A DNA stretch of 64,000 nucleotides, from contig NZ_QAVX01000004.1 in assembly GCF_003121485.1 (NCBI RefSeq), forward strand, positions 116,276 to 180,275. The letters are read 5' to 3'. Origin of the DNA: Dyella sp. C11. Lineage in GTDB: Bacteria; Pseudomonadota; Gammaproteobacteria; Xanthomonadales; Rhodanobacteraceae. How positions within the stretch are numbered: position 1 is the stretch's first letter; the number at the start of each line of letters is the position of its first letter. The notes under the pieces are model-generated. The model was not told the origin of the DNA and did not search any database. It worked only from the letters and a program-made list of their open reading frames with translations. Position numbers and translations under genes: made by a program. Below, piece by piece: positions 53,200 to 62,472 of the stretch.

Positions 53200-54153
53200 A
53201 TGGAAGACTTTGCCGCAATCTCCGCGTTTGTCCGCGTGGTCGAGGCCAAGAGCTTCGCCGCCGCCGCCGCCCAATTGGGCATGACTCCCTCAGGGGTCAG
53301 TCGCGCCGTGTCGCGCCTGGAGGAACAACTGGGTGCACGCCTGTTGTTCCGGTCCACGCGATCCCTGCGTTTGACCGACGATGGGGCCTCGTTCCATGCA
53401 CGTTGCAAGGAAATCCTCGCCGACCTGACCGAGGCGACCGAGGCCCTCGGCTACGCCAACAAGAAGCCGACGGGCAAGCTGCGCATCGGTGTTCCGGCTG
53501 CTGTAGGGCGCACCGTAATCATTCCGCGCCTGGCGGAATTCGAGCAGCGCTACCCGGATATCCGGCTTGAACTCTCAATGTGCGATTACCCCTACGACCT
53601 CAACGAGGAAGGCATCGATTGCGCCGTCCGCGTGGGGCCGCTGGAAGACTCCAGCCTGATCGCGCGCAAGATCGGCTACCTGCGCAACGTGATCATCGCT
53701 TCGCCGGACTACCTGGCCAAGTACGGCTCGCCACAGAGCATCGAGGATCTGAAGAACCACCGCTGCATCAACTACGTGCAGCCCAATGGTCGCCCGCGCC
53801 AGTGGCAGTTCGACACGCCGAGCGGGCAGGTGGGCGTGGATATCGAGGCGCACATCCTGATCAACGACGCCGAGTCGGTGATCCAGGCGGTGGTGTCAGG
53901 TCTTGGCATCACGCAGGCGCCGCACGTCATCGCTTCCTGCATGCTCGACTTCGGCAAGCTCGAACTGGTGATGACCGACACCATCTCCACCGGCAAGCCG
54001 GTGTGGATTGTCTATCCGCAGAAGAAGCACCTCTCCGCGCGCGTGCAGGCCTTCATCGAATGGGTGCGCGAAGTGTTCGAGCAGACCAACGAGCCGGGCA
54101 AGCACAAGAAGCCGGTGATGGTGGCGGTGCCGGAGCAGCGGCTTAGCGCGTGA
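53200..54153 (+). CDS. LysR-family transcriptional regulator
   Basis: The product is 317 residues. The HTH is SFAAAAAQLGMTPSGVSRAV with RLEEQLGARLLFRSTRSLRL. The periplasmic-binding-like effector domain covers about 90-300 (GKLRIGVPAAVGRTVIIPRL, DLNEEGIDCAVRVGPLEDSS, SVIQAVVSGLGITQAPHVIA). It resembles the CrgA/AaeR-like group that senses aromatic or lipophilic compounds. It is divergent from the RND operon and is its likely regulator. Confidence 0.93.
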   Translation: MEDFAAISAFVRVVEAKSFAAAAAQLGMTPSGVSRAVSRLEEQLGARLLFRSTRSLRLTDDGASFHARCKEILADLTEATEALGYANKKPTGKLRIGVPAAVGRTVIIPRLAEFEQRYPDIRLELSMCDYPYDLNEEGIDCAVRVGPLEDSSLIARKIGYLRNVIIASPDYLAKYGSPQSIEDLKNHRCINYVQPNGRPRQWQFDTPSGQVGVDIEAHILINDAESVIQAVVSGLGITQAPHVIASCMLDFGKLELVMTDTISTGKPVWIVYPQKKHLSARVQAFIEWVREVFEQTNEPGKHKKPVMVAVPEQRLSA

Positions 54154-54220
54154 GGGCGTTCGCAGGTGAGTCAGTGCGTAAGCGCACCCTCGACGTTTAG
54201 CTCAGTACAGCATCACCCTC

Positions 54221-54252
54221 ACCGTCATTCCCGCCTTCGCGGGAATGACGGT
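54221..54252. repeat. Solo REP-like hairpin
   Basis: ACCGTCATTCCCGC and GCGGGAATGACGGT are perfect 14-bp arms with a four-base loop, in the gap 54154-54311 between convergent genes. The arms match the termini of the MITE-like elements. No T-run follows. A second dyad GCGTGTGC/GCACACGC lies at 54273-54302. Confidence 0.75.
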
Positions 54253-54311
54253 GGGGGAGTCGAGCACCGCAAGCGTGTGCAACGCCGCAGCCCCGCACAC
54301 GCATACAGCCT

Positions 54312-55109
54312 TCAACCGCCCGCCGGCACCAGCAGCAACAGCGCGATACCTAGCACGATGCGGTAGATCGCAAACGGAATGAAGCGATGGCTGCGGATGT
54401 AGCCGAGCAGCCACTTCACCGCCACGAACGCCACGATGGCCGACACGATGAAACCCACGATCAGTGCCGTCCAGTCTTCGTGGTGCACGCCGCCTTCCTT
54501 CACCACCTTCAGCAACTCATACCCGGTGGCTGCGTACATGGTGGGAATGCCCACGAGGAACGCGAATTCCGTGGCCGCGGCGCGATTGCTGGTGCCAAAC
54601 AGCATGGCCGCGAAAATGGTGGCACCCGAACGCGACGTGCCCGGGAAGATGCCCGCGATCATCTGCGCAATGCCGACCAGGATCGCCACTACCCAGGTGA
54701 CGCGCGTGCGATCGGGCTGACGCGCGGCGAGATACTCCGCCACGATCATCCAGATGCCGCCGATCACCAGCGCCCACGCCACCGGCGTCACCGCTTCGGG
54801 CAGCTTGAAGCCAAGCTTCACCGCAACCAGGCCGAGCACGGCCGTGATCATGAAAGCGACGAACAACTTGGCGAGGTAATCGCGGTTGGCCGGGTCGCGC
54901 CACTGCGTGAACAGTTTCCAGATGCGGCCCCAGTAAATGAACGTCACCGCGAGAATCGCGCCGGCCTGGATGCCGACGTTGAACAGATCCGATCGCTCGC
55001 CCAGTCCGAATTTCTCCGCGATCAACAAGTGACCCGTGCTGGAAATGGGGAGGAACTCGGTGATGCCCTCGATGATGCCGAGCAGGATGACGTTGATGAG
55101 ATCGCTCAC
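54312..55109 (-). CDS. uppP: Undecaprenyl-diphosphate phosphatase
   Basis: The product is 265 residues from a GTG at 55109 preceded by CCGGAG. The eight-helix BacA/UppP fold is shown by LLGIIEGITEFLPISSTGHL with the catalytic glutamates and Ser, and by the second motif AGIFPGTSRSGATIFAAMLF with the conserved arginine. It removes the terminal phosphate of undecaprenyl diphosphate to recycle the peptidoglycan lipid carrier and confers bacitracin tolerance. Confidence 0.95.
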   Translation of the reverse strand: MSDLINVILLGIIEGITEFLPISSTGHLLIAEKFGLGERSDLFNVGIQAGAILAVTFIYWGRIWKLFTQWRDPANRDYLAKLFVAFMITAVLGLVAVKLGFKLPEAVTPVAWALVIGGIWMIVAEYLAARQPDRTRVTWVVAILVGIAQMIAGIFPGTSRSGATIFAAMLFGTSNRAAATEFAFLVGIPTMYAATGYELLKVVKEGGVHHEDWTALIVGFIVSAIVAFVAVKWLLGYIRSHRFIPFAIYRIVLGIALLLLVPAGG

Positions 55110-55316
55110 GAAAACTCCGGTCAGATGACAGCGCTGGCTCCATGCCGGCGCGAGGCGCCATAGCTTAAGCGAAGCAGGTGCCGAGTTTGTCCTGATCGAA
55201 AGCCTTCCATGCGCTTCCCGCTTGGTGCTGCAGCTGCACCCGGTTACCCTCGTTCTTTCTTGCGCTGCATCGCACATTCATGCGGGCGGCGGATTTTTTG
55301 GCAGGGACGGCGTGGC

Positions 55317-57011
55317 ATGTCATCAGCGTTTTCAAACCGGGCGATGTCGTTATGGCGCCGCCTGCTTCCGGTGTTCCTGGGTGTAGCTGTGTTTGTGCTG
55401 ATGACCGGGGGAAACATGCTGGCGCCCGGCAACGTCAGCTGGTTGCAGCACCAGGATCTTGCGCAGAGCTACCTGGGCTGGGCGTTCTATCGCCATGGTC
55501 CATGGGGCTGGCCGCTCGGCGCACATCCTTCGTACGGCCTGGAATTTCATTCGTCGGTTTTCTACTCCGACTCGATTCCGTTGATGGCGATGGCGTTGAA
55601 GCCGTTCTCTCCCTGGCTTCCGGAGCCGTTCCAGTATTTCGGCCTGTGGGTGCTGATGTGCTTCGTGCTCCAGGCCGTGTTTGCGTGGCGCCTGCTGTCC
55701 CTGGCGACACCAGGCGCGGTGGCGCGAACGCTGGGCTGCGTGTTCTTCCTGCTGGCGCCACCGTTGCTCTTTCGCCTCGGTGGGCACATGGCGCTGTTTG
55801 CGCATTGGCCGATCCTGGCTGCGCTGTTGCTGTACCTGGAGCCTTTGCCGCGTCGACAAGACGTCGCGTGGACCTGCCTGGTGGCCGCCAGCATGGTCAT
55901 TCATGCGTACATCTTCGTGATGGTCGCCGCCGTGTGGGCGGCAGACCTGCTGCGCCGCGCCTGGACGGTTCGGGACGATCGCAGCGTTGCGGCATGGCTT
56001 CCGTTGATGCAGGAGGTTGCGCAGGTCGTTGCCGTGACCGTGGCCGTTGCGTGGCTGGCGGGCTTCTTCATGGTGCCCGGCGGTGGCATGGGTGCCAGCG
56101 GGTTCGGCTTCTACAAGATGAACCTGCTGGCGCCGGTCAACGGCGGTGGATGGTCGTGGTTCGGGCTGCAGACGCCGCAGGCGCTAGGTGAGTACGAGGG
56201 TTTCAACTACCTGGGCGTGGGCGCCGTGCTGCTGTGCCTTGCTGCCGCGGCAGCGCAACTCGCGGGCGCGTTGAAGAAGAACGATTCGGGGCTGACGGTT
56301 TGGCCGCTGTTGCTCGCCGCGCTTGGGCTCACCTTGCTTGCGTTGACGCCTCACCTTGGCATCGGCGCATGGCAGGGCACCTTGCCGCTGCCCGGGGCGC
56401 TGGAGCGCAAGCTGTCGCATTCCTCCATCCAGTCGACCGGCCGTTTGTTCTGGGTGGCTTATTACGCGTTGCTGGTATGGGCTTTCTTCGCCCTGGCACG
56501 TGCGTTGCCATCCCGCGCTTTCATCACCGTGCTGGTGGTGCTGGTGTCGCTTCAGTTGTTGGATCTGGGACCCGGCCTGGTTCGTTGGCGGCAACAGATC
56601 GTTCAACGCACACAGGCAGACGAGGCCTCGGCGTTGCGGGGTCCGTTCTGGGATGCGGCGGGCGAGCGCTATAAGCGCTTGCGGCTGGTACCCACGCGCG
56701 TGTTGGCGCCGAACTGGGAAGTGCTGGCGCGTTATGCGCTGAAGCACCGCATGCCCACCGATGCCGTGCAGGTCGCCCGCGCCAACTGGAAGGTCTTCAA
56801 CCGCGTGCACGACGAACAACTGAAGCGGCTGGCCGAAGGTCGCCCCGAGGAAGACACGCTCTACGTGCTCGATGCCGACAGCGTCGAGGTTGCCACGCGC
56901 GCCGCGCGGGCTCAGGATGCAGTGTTCCAGCTCGATGGCTGGACCGTGCTCGCCCCCGGATGGGGCGTGGACGTGCCCGCCGAAGCGATGGACCTGAAAT
57001 CGGGCCTCTGA
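55317..57011 (+). CDS. DUF6311-like polytopic membrane protein
   Basis: The product is 564 residues from the ATG at 55317 (CAGGGA upstream); starts at 55209 or 55344 cannot be excluded. About ten to eleven membrane helices cover residues 15-430, beginning LLPVFLGVAVFVLMTGGNML. A large loop after the first helix has WLQHQDLAQSYLGWAFYRHG and YGLEFHSSVFYSDSIPL. A soluble C-terminal domain of about 120 residues follows (VPTRVLAPNWEVLARYALKH, NRVHDEQLKRL). The layout resembles GT-C type glycosyltransferases and the DUF6311 family. The donor and acceptor are unknown, and no glycan cluster surrounds it. Confidence 0.6.
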   Translation: MSSAFSNRAMSLWRRLLPVFLGVAVFVLMTGGNMLAPGNVSWLQHQDLAQSYLGWAFYRHGPWGWPLGAHPSYGLEFHSSVFYSDSIPLMAMALKPFSPWLPEPFQYFGLWVLMCFVLQAVFAWRLLSLATPGAVARTLGCVFFLLAPPLLFRLGGHMALFAHWPILAALLLYLEPLPRRQDVAWTCLVAASMVIHAYIFVMVAAVWAADLLRRAWTVRDDRSVAAWLPLMQEVAQVVAVTVAVAWLAGFFMVPGGGMGASGFGFYKMNLLAPVNGGGWSWFGLQTPQALGEYEGFNYLGVGAVLLCLAAAAAQLAGALKKNDSGLTVWPLLLAALGLTLLALTPHLGIGAWQGTLPLPGALERKLSHSSIQSTGRLFWVAYYALLVWAFFALARALPSRAFITVLVVLVSLQLLDLGPGLVRWRQQIVQRTQADEASALRGPFWDAAGERYKRLRLVPTRVLAPNWEVLARYALKHRMPTDAVQVARANWKVFNRVHDEQLKRLAEGRPEEDTLYVLDADSVEVATRAARAQDAVFQLDGWTVLAPGWGVDVPAEAMDLKSGL

Positions 57012-57130
57012 CCCTGGTCAGTCCAATTTTGGGGCAATCTGGTTTCGATTTTGACCATTTTTGGTGCAAGCAAGTATCGGAAAGCGATGCGTTTTGTCAC
57101 CAAGTGGCTGATTCAATGAGCTATATCGGT

Positions 57131-57147
57131 TTGGCACGGCCTTTGCC
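57131..57147 (+). promoter_or_regulatory. Sigma-54 promoter of glnA
   Basis: TTGGCACGGCCTTTGCC matches the RpoN consensus TGGCACG-N4-TTGCW at nearly every position. Transcription should start near 57158, about 30 bp before the glnA start. The half-sites TTGGTGCA (57061-57068) and CACCAA (57098-57103) upstream could belong to NtrC sites; this is weaker. Confidence 0.85.
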
Positions 57148-57189
57148 AAAGGCTGCTTGATTTAACCCTTACACCCGCCGAGGTTGTCC

Positions 57190-58605
57190 ATGTCGTCCCC
57201 CGTCCAGAAAGTGCTCGATCAGATCCAGGAACACGAAGTCGAATTCGTCGACTTCCGCTTCGCCGACATGCTCGGCAAGCATCACCACGTGACGTTCCCG
57301 GCCCACGCCATCGACGAGGGCACGTTCGAGGACGGCAAGATGTTCGACGGTTCGTCGATCGCCGGCTGGAAGGGCATCAACGAGTCCGACATGATCCTGA
57401 TGCCGGACCCGGACACCGCCTACCTCGATCCGTTCAGCGCACACACGCAGATGGTCATCCACTGCGACGTGCTGGAGCCGTCGACCATGCAGGCCTACGG
57501 CCGCGATCCGCGCTCCATCGCCAAGCGTGGCGAGGCCTTCCTGAAGTCCACCGGCATCGCCGACACGGCCTTCTTCGGTCCGGAGCCGGAATTCTTCATT
57601 TTCGATTCCGTGCGCTGGCAGAACGACATGGGCCGCGTGTTCTACGAAATCGGCTCCGAAGAAGCCGCGTGGTCCTCGCGCTACAAGTACGAAGACAACA
57701 ACACCGGCCACCGTCCGGGCGTGAAGGGCGGCTACTTCCCCGTCAGCCCCGTCGACTCGCTGGGCGACCTGCGCGCCGACATGTGCAAGGTGCTGGAATC
57801 GCTGGGCCAGGTGGTTGAAGTGCATCACCACGAAGTGGCGAATGCCGGCCAGTGCGAGATCGGCGTGAAGTTCAACACGCTGGTGAAGAAGGCCGACGAA
57901 CTGATGACGATGAAGTACGTCATCAAGAACGTCGCCCACCAGAACGGCAAGACCGTCACCTTCATGCCCAAGCCCATCGTGGGCGACAACGGCAGCGGCA
58001 TGCACGTGCACCAGTCGCTGGCGAAGGACGGCAACAACCTGTTTGCGGGCGACCTGTACGGCGGCCTGTCGCAGACGGCGCTGTGGTACATCGGCGGCAT
58101 CTTCAAGCACGCCAAGGCCATCAACGCGTTCGCCAACTCCACCACCAACAGCTACAAGCGCCTGGTGCCGGGCTTTGAAGCGCCGGTGATGCTGGCCTAC
58201 TCGGCCCGCAACCGTTCGGCCAGCTGCCGCATTCCGTACGTGTCGAGCCCGAAGGGCCGCCGCATCGAAGTGCGCTTCCCCGATCCGATGAACTCCGGCT
58301 ACCTGGTGTTCACCGCGCTGATGATGGCCGGCCTGGACGGCATCATCAACAAGATCGACCCGGGTGCACCGGCCGACAAGGACCTGTACGACCTGCCGCC
58401 GGAAGAAGAGAAGAACATTCCGCAGGTGTGCGCGAGCCTGGACGAAGCGCTCAACGCGCTCGACAAGGATCGCGACTTCCTCAAGGCCGGTGGCGTGTTC
58501 ACCGACGACTTCATCGATGCGTACATCGCGTTGAAGATGCAGGAAGTGACGCGCTACCGCGCGAGCACGCACCCGCTGGAATTCCAGATGTACTACGCAC
58601 TCTGA
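57190..58605 (+). CDS. glnA: Glutamine synthetase type I
   Basis: The product is 471 residues from the ATG at 57190, with GAGG upstream. GSI motifs are [18 protein letters not shown], the metal-ligand [46 protein letters not shown] and [11 protein letters not shown]. The adenylylation site is the Tyr in [13 protein letters not shown], so control by GlnE is expected. It makes glutamine from glutamate, ammonia and ATP. The sigma-54 promoter and downstream terminator make it monocistronic. Confidence 0.98.
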   Translation: MSSPVQKVLDQIQEHEVEFVDFRFADMLGKHHHVTFPAHAIDEGTFEDGKMFDGSSIAGWKGINESDMILMPDPDTAYLDPFSAHTQMVIHCDVLEPSTMQAYGRDPRSIAKRGEAFLKSTGIADTAFFGPEPEFFIFDSVRWQNDMGRVFYEIGSEEAAWSSRYKYEDNNTGHRPGVKGGYFPVSPVDSLGDLRADMCKVLESLGQVVEVHHHEVANAGQCEIGVKFNTLVKKADELMTMKYVIKNVAHQNGKTVTFMPKPIVGDNGSGMHVHQSLAKDGNNLFAGDLYGGLSQTALWYIGGIFKHAKAINAFANSTTNSYKRLVPGFEAPVMLAYSARNRSASCRIPYVSSPKGRRIEVRFPDPMNSGYLVFTALMMAGLDGIINKIDPGAPADKDLYDLPPEEEKNIPQVCASLDEALNALDKDRDFLKAGGVFTDDFIDAYIALKMQEVTRYRASTHPLEFQMYYAL

Positions 58606-58630
58606 TCGCGTAGAAAAAACGGGAGAGGGG

Positions 58631-58663
58631 ACGATGGGCGCTTCGGCGCCCTTCGTTTTTTTT
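58631..58663 (+). terminator. Terminator of glnA
   Basis: ACGATGGGCGC-TTCG-GCGCCCTTCGT followed by a long T-run. The rest of the gap to 58851 contains the dyad CATCGCGT/ACGCGATG at 58697-58718. Confidence 0.92.
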
Positions 58664-58851
58664 GCGCCTCTTGCACGCGAAAAGTGCCGACGACGCATCG
58701 CGTTGTTCTACGCGATGTTGTCTAAGTAGTTCTACGGCCGCTTCGCCGCATACACGCTTTGATGATGCCCCTTCGCGCAGGCTTTGCCGCGCAGCTTTGT
58801 ATGGCCACGTGCACATCAGCTAGCTCACTCAGTCGTTGAGAGAGATGCTCT

Positions 58852-61800
58852 ATGGATGGACGTTGCGATGTTTCCCCAGGGGTGTGGCCGCAGCATCGCG
58901 AGTTGTCGCGAACGCCGTTGCACCGCGTAATCCGGGCCGTCCTGCGCACGCGACAGGTGTCCGGCTGCGGCGCCGTGTTGCTGCTGTCGTTGCCCCTGGC
59001 CGCTTATGCACAGACGTTTCCCACCATCATCAATGGTGCCAACATCGGGCCCGTCACCGTCGGCACGGTCAGCGGCAATACGCAGGTGCAGGGTGGAAGC
59101 ACGATCACGAGCACGGGACAGGCATCCGGCCTCGCGCTCAGCGGCGGCTTTCTCGCTCAATTGAACACGCAGTCCGGCACGTCAGGCCCTATCGCAATCA
59201 CCACCGTGGGCGGTACGGCCGTGCAGAACAACGGTGGCACGGTTGATGTGCCCTACGCCGGACTGGCCATCAACACGGGCAATGGCATCGGGTTTCTCGC
59301 CAACAGTACCGACCCGGCCGCACCCGCCGTCATCGATATCGACAATGGCGCCAGCGTCGCCTTGAGTTCATCGGGCGCAGCGCTCGGCGCCTATGGCGCA
59401 GGCGCAGCCATCAACGCGACGACGGTGAGCGTGAATCTCAACGGTGGAAACGGACGCGGTGCCGTCGCGCAAGGCGGCGGTGTGATCACGCTGGGCGGCA
59501 CATCCGCGATCACCTCGACGGGTGGTAGCAGCCTCAACGCGCTGGCGCTCGGCGCCGCGGGTGCAGGCAGCGTGGTCAACGTGACATCGCCTGCCACCAT
59601 CACCATGAATTCGCCCGGCGCCTTGGGCGTGTACATGTATGCCGGCGGTATCGTGCAGTTGCCGCAGAATCAGGTGTTCACGTTCGGTGGCAGCGGTGCG
59701 GGCGCTGACGGCATCACCGTGGACAGCACGCAAGTACCCACCAGCGCCATCGGCAGCGGTCTGACGCTGCATTTCAATGCGGCGTCATCCACCAGCACCA
59801 GCGCATCGACCGGAGTGGTCGTCATCGGTGGTGGCAGTATCTCGCTCACCGGGTTGACCGTGGATGGCCCCAATGCCGCGACGGGCGTGTGGGTGCGCAA
59901 CGGCTCGACGGCCACGTTGGACCAGGGCCAGATCTCCGTATCGGCGGTGAGCAACACCGGTTTTTACACGCTACGCGCCGGCCAATTGCTCAACCCCGGC
60001 GGAGGCGCCGTGGGACCGATCTACGTCGGGACGTTTGGACTTCCAAATGCCGCGCTCAAATCCGATGGCGGCACGATCAACGCGAATGGCACGCAGATCG
60101 TCGTCAACAGCACGGCGTATACGGCGGGCGGTTATGCCTGGTCCAGCACCACTGCATCGGATGGCTCATACCCACAGGCGGTGCTCAATCTCAACCAGGT
60201 CAAGCTCACTTCCACCGGCCCGTCGACTTACGGATTGCTGGCGCAGGATGGCGGCCAGATCAACGCGACAGCGTCGCAGATCAGCAATGACAGCGGCATT
60301 GCCGCGTTGGCCCTGAGCGACTACGGCACACGCACGCCAGCCTCGCTGACCATCGCTGGCAGCACCGTCACCGCCACCGGCACCAACAGTGCGTTCGGTA
60401 TGCCGTTCGGCACGATGGGACTGGATGCGATAAATCGTGCGGCCAGTGGAACGAACGTGGTCACGCTCACCGGCACATCGCTGTCCAGCCAGTCAGGCAC
60501 GGCCATCGAAGCCACCGGTCCGTTGCAGATCACGGTGCAGCAGGGTTCGTCCATCACGGGCGGCGGTGACTTGCTCTACGCGTACCGCAACAGCAGCGGG
60601 CAGGCCACGCAGGTGCAGCTGGATGCCAACGACAGCACGCTCAGCGGACTGGCCCAGGCCGACAGTCAGAGCAACGCCAACATCACGCTGTCCAATCACT
60701 CCGCGTGGACGGGCGAGTCGTACTACGTGACCAACATCGATGTGGATGCGACCAGCAGCTGGACGATTCCCGCTGGCTCCGTGGTGTCGCAGCAACTGCT
60801 CAACAACGGCCTCGTGCAGTTCACCGCGCCCACGAGCGGCGTCTACAAGAGCCTGTATGTCCACGACTACACCGGCAGCGGCACGCTAGGCATCAACACC
60901 TTCCTCGGTGATGACAGCTCGCCGACGGATCGCCTGTACATCAACGGCGGCACGGCGGGCAGCCAGGGCACGATTCTCGTCCACAACACGGGCGGCCCGG
61001 GCGCGCTTACCAGCGATAACGGCATTCCGGTGGTGGAAGTGCTCAACGGTGGCACCACCCTGGCATCGGCCTTTGCACTGGCGGGCCCGGTGGTGGCAGG
61101 TCCTTACGAATACACGCTGGAACGCGGTGGTGCATCGCCCGGCACGGAGGACTATTGGTTCCTGCGCTCGACCATCAACTGCGAAGGCGGCACGCATCCG
61201 GGATGTCCACAGCCGCCAGCACCGCCCCCGCCGCCGGACCCGCCCGGACCTCCGGTGCCGCAGCCGCCCGGGCCGCCCACGCCGCCACCGGATCCGCCGC
61301 CGGTGCCGCCGGATCCTCCCGCCCCACCACCGGTGCCGGAACCCGAGGAGTCGGAAAAGCCGACGCCGGAAGAGGTCGTGCCCAACTATCGACCCGAGGT
61401 GTCGCTGTACACCGCGCTGCCGGGCATGGCCCTGCGCTATGGCTGGGCCACCCTGGGCGATCTGCACGAACGCGTCGGCGATGAAGAACAACTGCGCAAC
61501 CGCAGCGACCTGCGCGAAGACAACACGCTCAACGCGTTGTGGGTGCGTGTGATTGGCGAAGACGGCAATGTGCGCGGCGCGTCGCAAGGCATCTACAACG
61601 GCAGCCCGCAGTACGACTACAACATCATCGCCTTCCAGGCCGGCATGGACATCTTCGCCGAAGAACACGAGAACGAGCAGCGCGATCACGCAGGCTTGTA
61701 TCTGGGCACGGGCCGCATACGCAGCGACGTCACCAACTACGACGGCAACGACGCTGGCGACGACATCGTCAAAGGTCAATCGCTCGGCCTGTACTGGACG

Positions 61801-62379
61801 CACTTCTGGGCCGAAGGCCAATACCTCGATGCCGTGTGGCAGGGCACGTGGTCGAAGTACAGCGCGAAATCCGATGAGGGCCTGGCGCTGAACCACAACG
61901 GTTTCGGCTGGGCGGGATCACTGGAAGGCGGCTATCCCTTCCACAACGACACGCAGGTATGGGAACCGCAGGCGCAGGTGATCTACCAGCGCATCAACAA
62001 CGGCCAATCCAGTGACGCAGCAGCGCTGGTGAACTTCAGCAACATCACCTCGCTGGTGGGACGCGTGGGTCTCCGCTGGGCCAACACGTGGACGCTGGAA
62101 CCCACGGCGCAAGGCGCGCCGCGACTGTTCCCCGGCTGGCTGCGTTTCAATCTGTGGAAGGAGTTCAAGGGCGAACCCACCACGTCGTTCTCATCCGAAG
62201 ACGGATTCGTGCCGTTCGACGGCAGCATCAAGGGTTCGTGGTGGCAGCTCAACGGCGGCATGACCTGGGAGCTGGACAAGAACACGTCGTTCTACGCCAA
62301 CGTGGGCTATCAGAAGGGCTTCGACAGCCGGGGCTTCCACGCGTGGGATGGCAAGGTGGGTTTTCGCTGGAACTGGTAG
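58852..62379 (+). CDS. Classical (type Va) autotransporter
   Basis: The product is 1175 residues. An extended signal region of about 53 residues ends LLLSLPLAAYAQ. The passenger, about 55-775, is a Gly/Ser/Thr/Asn-rich beta-helix of the pectin-lyase/PbpA type (repeats such as NTQVQGGSTITSTGQ, GAAINATTVSVNLNGGNG, VLNLNQVKLTSTGPSTYGLL). Its last part, near residues 640-770, has the hydrophobic-core autochaperone character. A proline-rich linker at about 783-845 (PPAPPPPPDPPGPPVP) precedes the 12-stranded barrel, about 860-1175, which ends KVGFRWNW with a terminal aromatic. No protease triad, RGD or lipase motif was seen, so adhesion is the default guess. GAGAGA precedes the start. Confidence 0.9.
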   Translation: MDGRCDVSPGVWPQHRELSRTPLHRVIRAVLRTRQVSGCGAVLLLSLPLAAYAQTFPTIINGANIGPVTVGTVSGNTQVQGGSTITSTGQASGLALSGGFLAQLNTQSGTSGPIAITTVGGTAVQNNGGTVDVPYAGLAINTGNGIGFLANSTDPAAPAVIDIDNGASVALSSSGAALGAYGAGAAINATTVSVNLNGGNGRGAVAQGGGVITLGGTSAITSTGGSSLNALALGAAGAGSVVNVTSPATITMNSPGALGVYMYAGGIVQLPQNQVFTFGGSGAGADGITVDSTQVPTSAIGSGLTLHFNAASSTSTSASTGVVVIGGGSISLTGLTVDGPNAATGVWVRNGSTATLDQGQISVSAVSNTGFYTLRAGQLLNPGGGAVGPIYVGTFGLPNAALKSDGGTINANGTQIVVNSTAYTAGGYAWSSTTASDGSYPQAVLNLNQVKLTSTGPSTYGLLAQDGGQINATASQISNDSGIAALALSDYGTRTPASLTIAGSTVTATGTNSAFGMPFGTMGLDAINRAASGTNVVTLTGTSLSSQSGTAIEATGPLQITVQQGSSITGGGDLLYAYRNSSGQATQVQLDANDSTLSGLAQADSQSNANITLSNHSAWTGESYYVTNIDVDATSSWTIPAGSVVSQQLLNNGLVQFTAPTSGVYKSLYVHDYTGSGTLGINTFLGDDSSPTDRLYINGGTAGSQGTILVHNTGGPGALTSDNGIPVVEVLNGGTTLASAFALAGPVVAGPYEYTLERGGASPGTEDYWFLRSTINCEGGTHPGCPQPPAPPPPPDPPGPPVPQPPGPPTPPPDPPPVPPDPPAPPPVPEPEESEKPTPEEVVPNYRPEVSLYTALPGMALRYGWATLGDLHERVGDEEQLRNRSDLREDNTLNALWVRVIGEDGNVRGASQGIYNGSPQYDYNIIAFQAGMDIFAEEHENEQRDHAGLYLGTGRIRSDVTNYDGNDAGDDIVKGQSLGLYWTHFWAEGQYLDAVWQGTWSKYSAKSDEGLALNHNGFGWAGSLEGGYPFHNDTQVWEPQAQVIYQRINNGQSSDAAALVNFSNITSLVGRVGLRWANTWTLEPTAQGAPRLFPGWLRFNLWKEFKGEPTTSFSSEDGFVPFDGSIKGSWWQLNGGMTWELDKNTSFYANVGYQKGFDSRGFHAWDGKVGFRWNW

Positions 62380-62422
62380 CGGGCCAGGCGCGCAGACACT
62401 GTTAGTCGCCTTGGAAAAATCA

Positions 62423-62462
62423 GCGCGCGACGCCACCACGAGGGGTTGGCAACGTCGCGCGC
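62423..62462 (-). terminator. Terminator of the GH39-like gene
   Basis: GCGCGCGAC and GTCGCGCGC arms lie 11 bp after the glycosidase stop. On the minus strand they are followed by TGATTTTTCC. The autotransporter gene on the other strand ends 43 bp away. Confidence 0.7.
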
Positions 62463-62472
62463 CCGTTGGTGG

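Noticed and set aside
57169-58698. 509-codon frame opposite glnA
   Set aside because: Mirror of a highly expressed, codon-biased gene; Val/His/Arg-rich translation.
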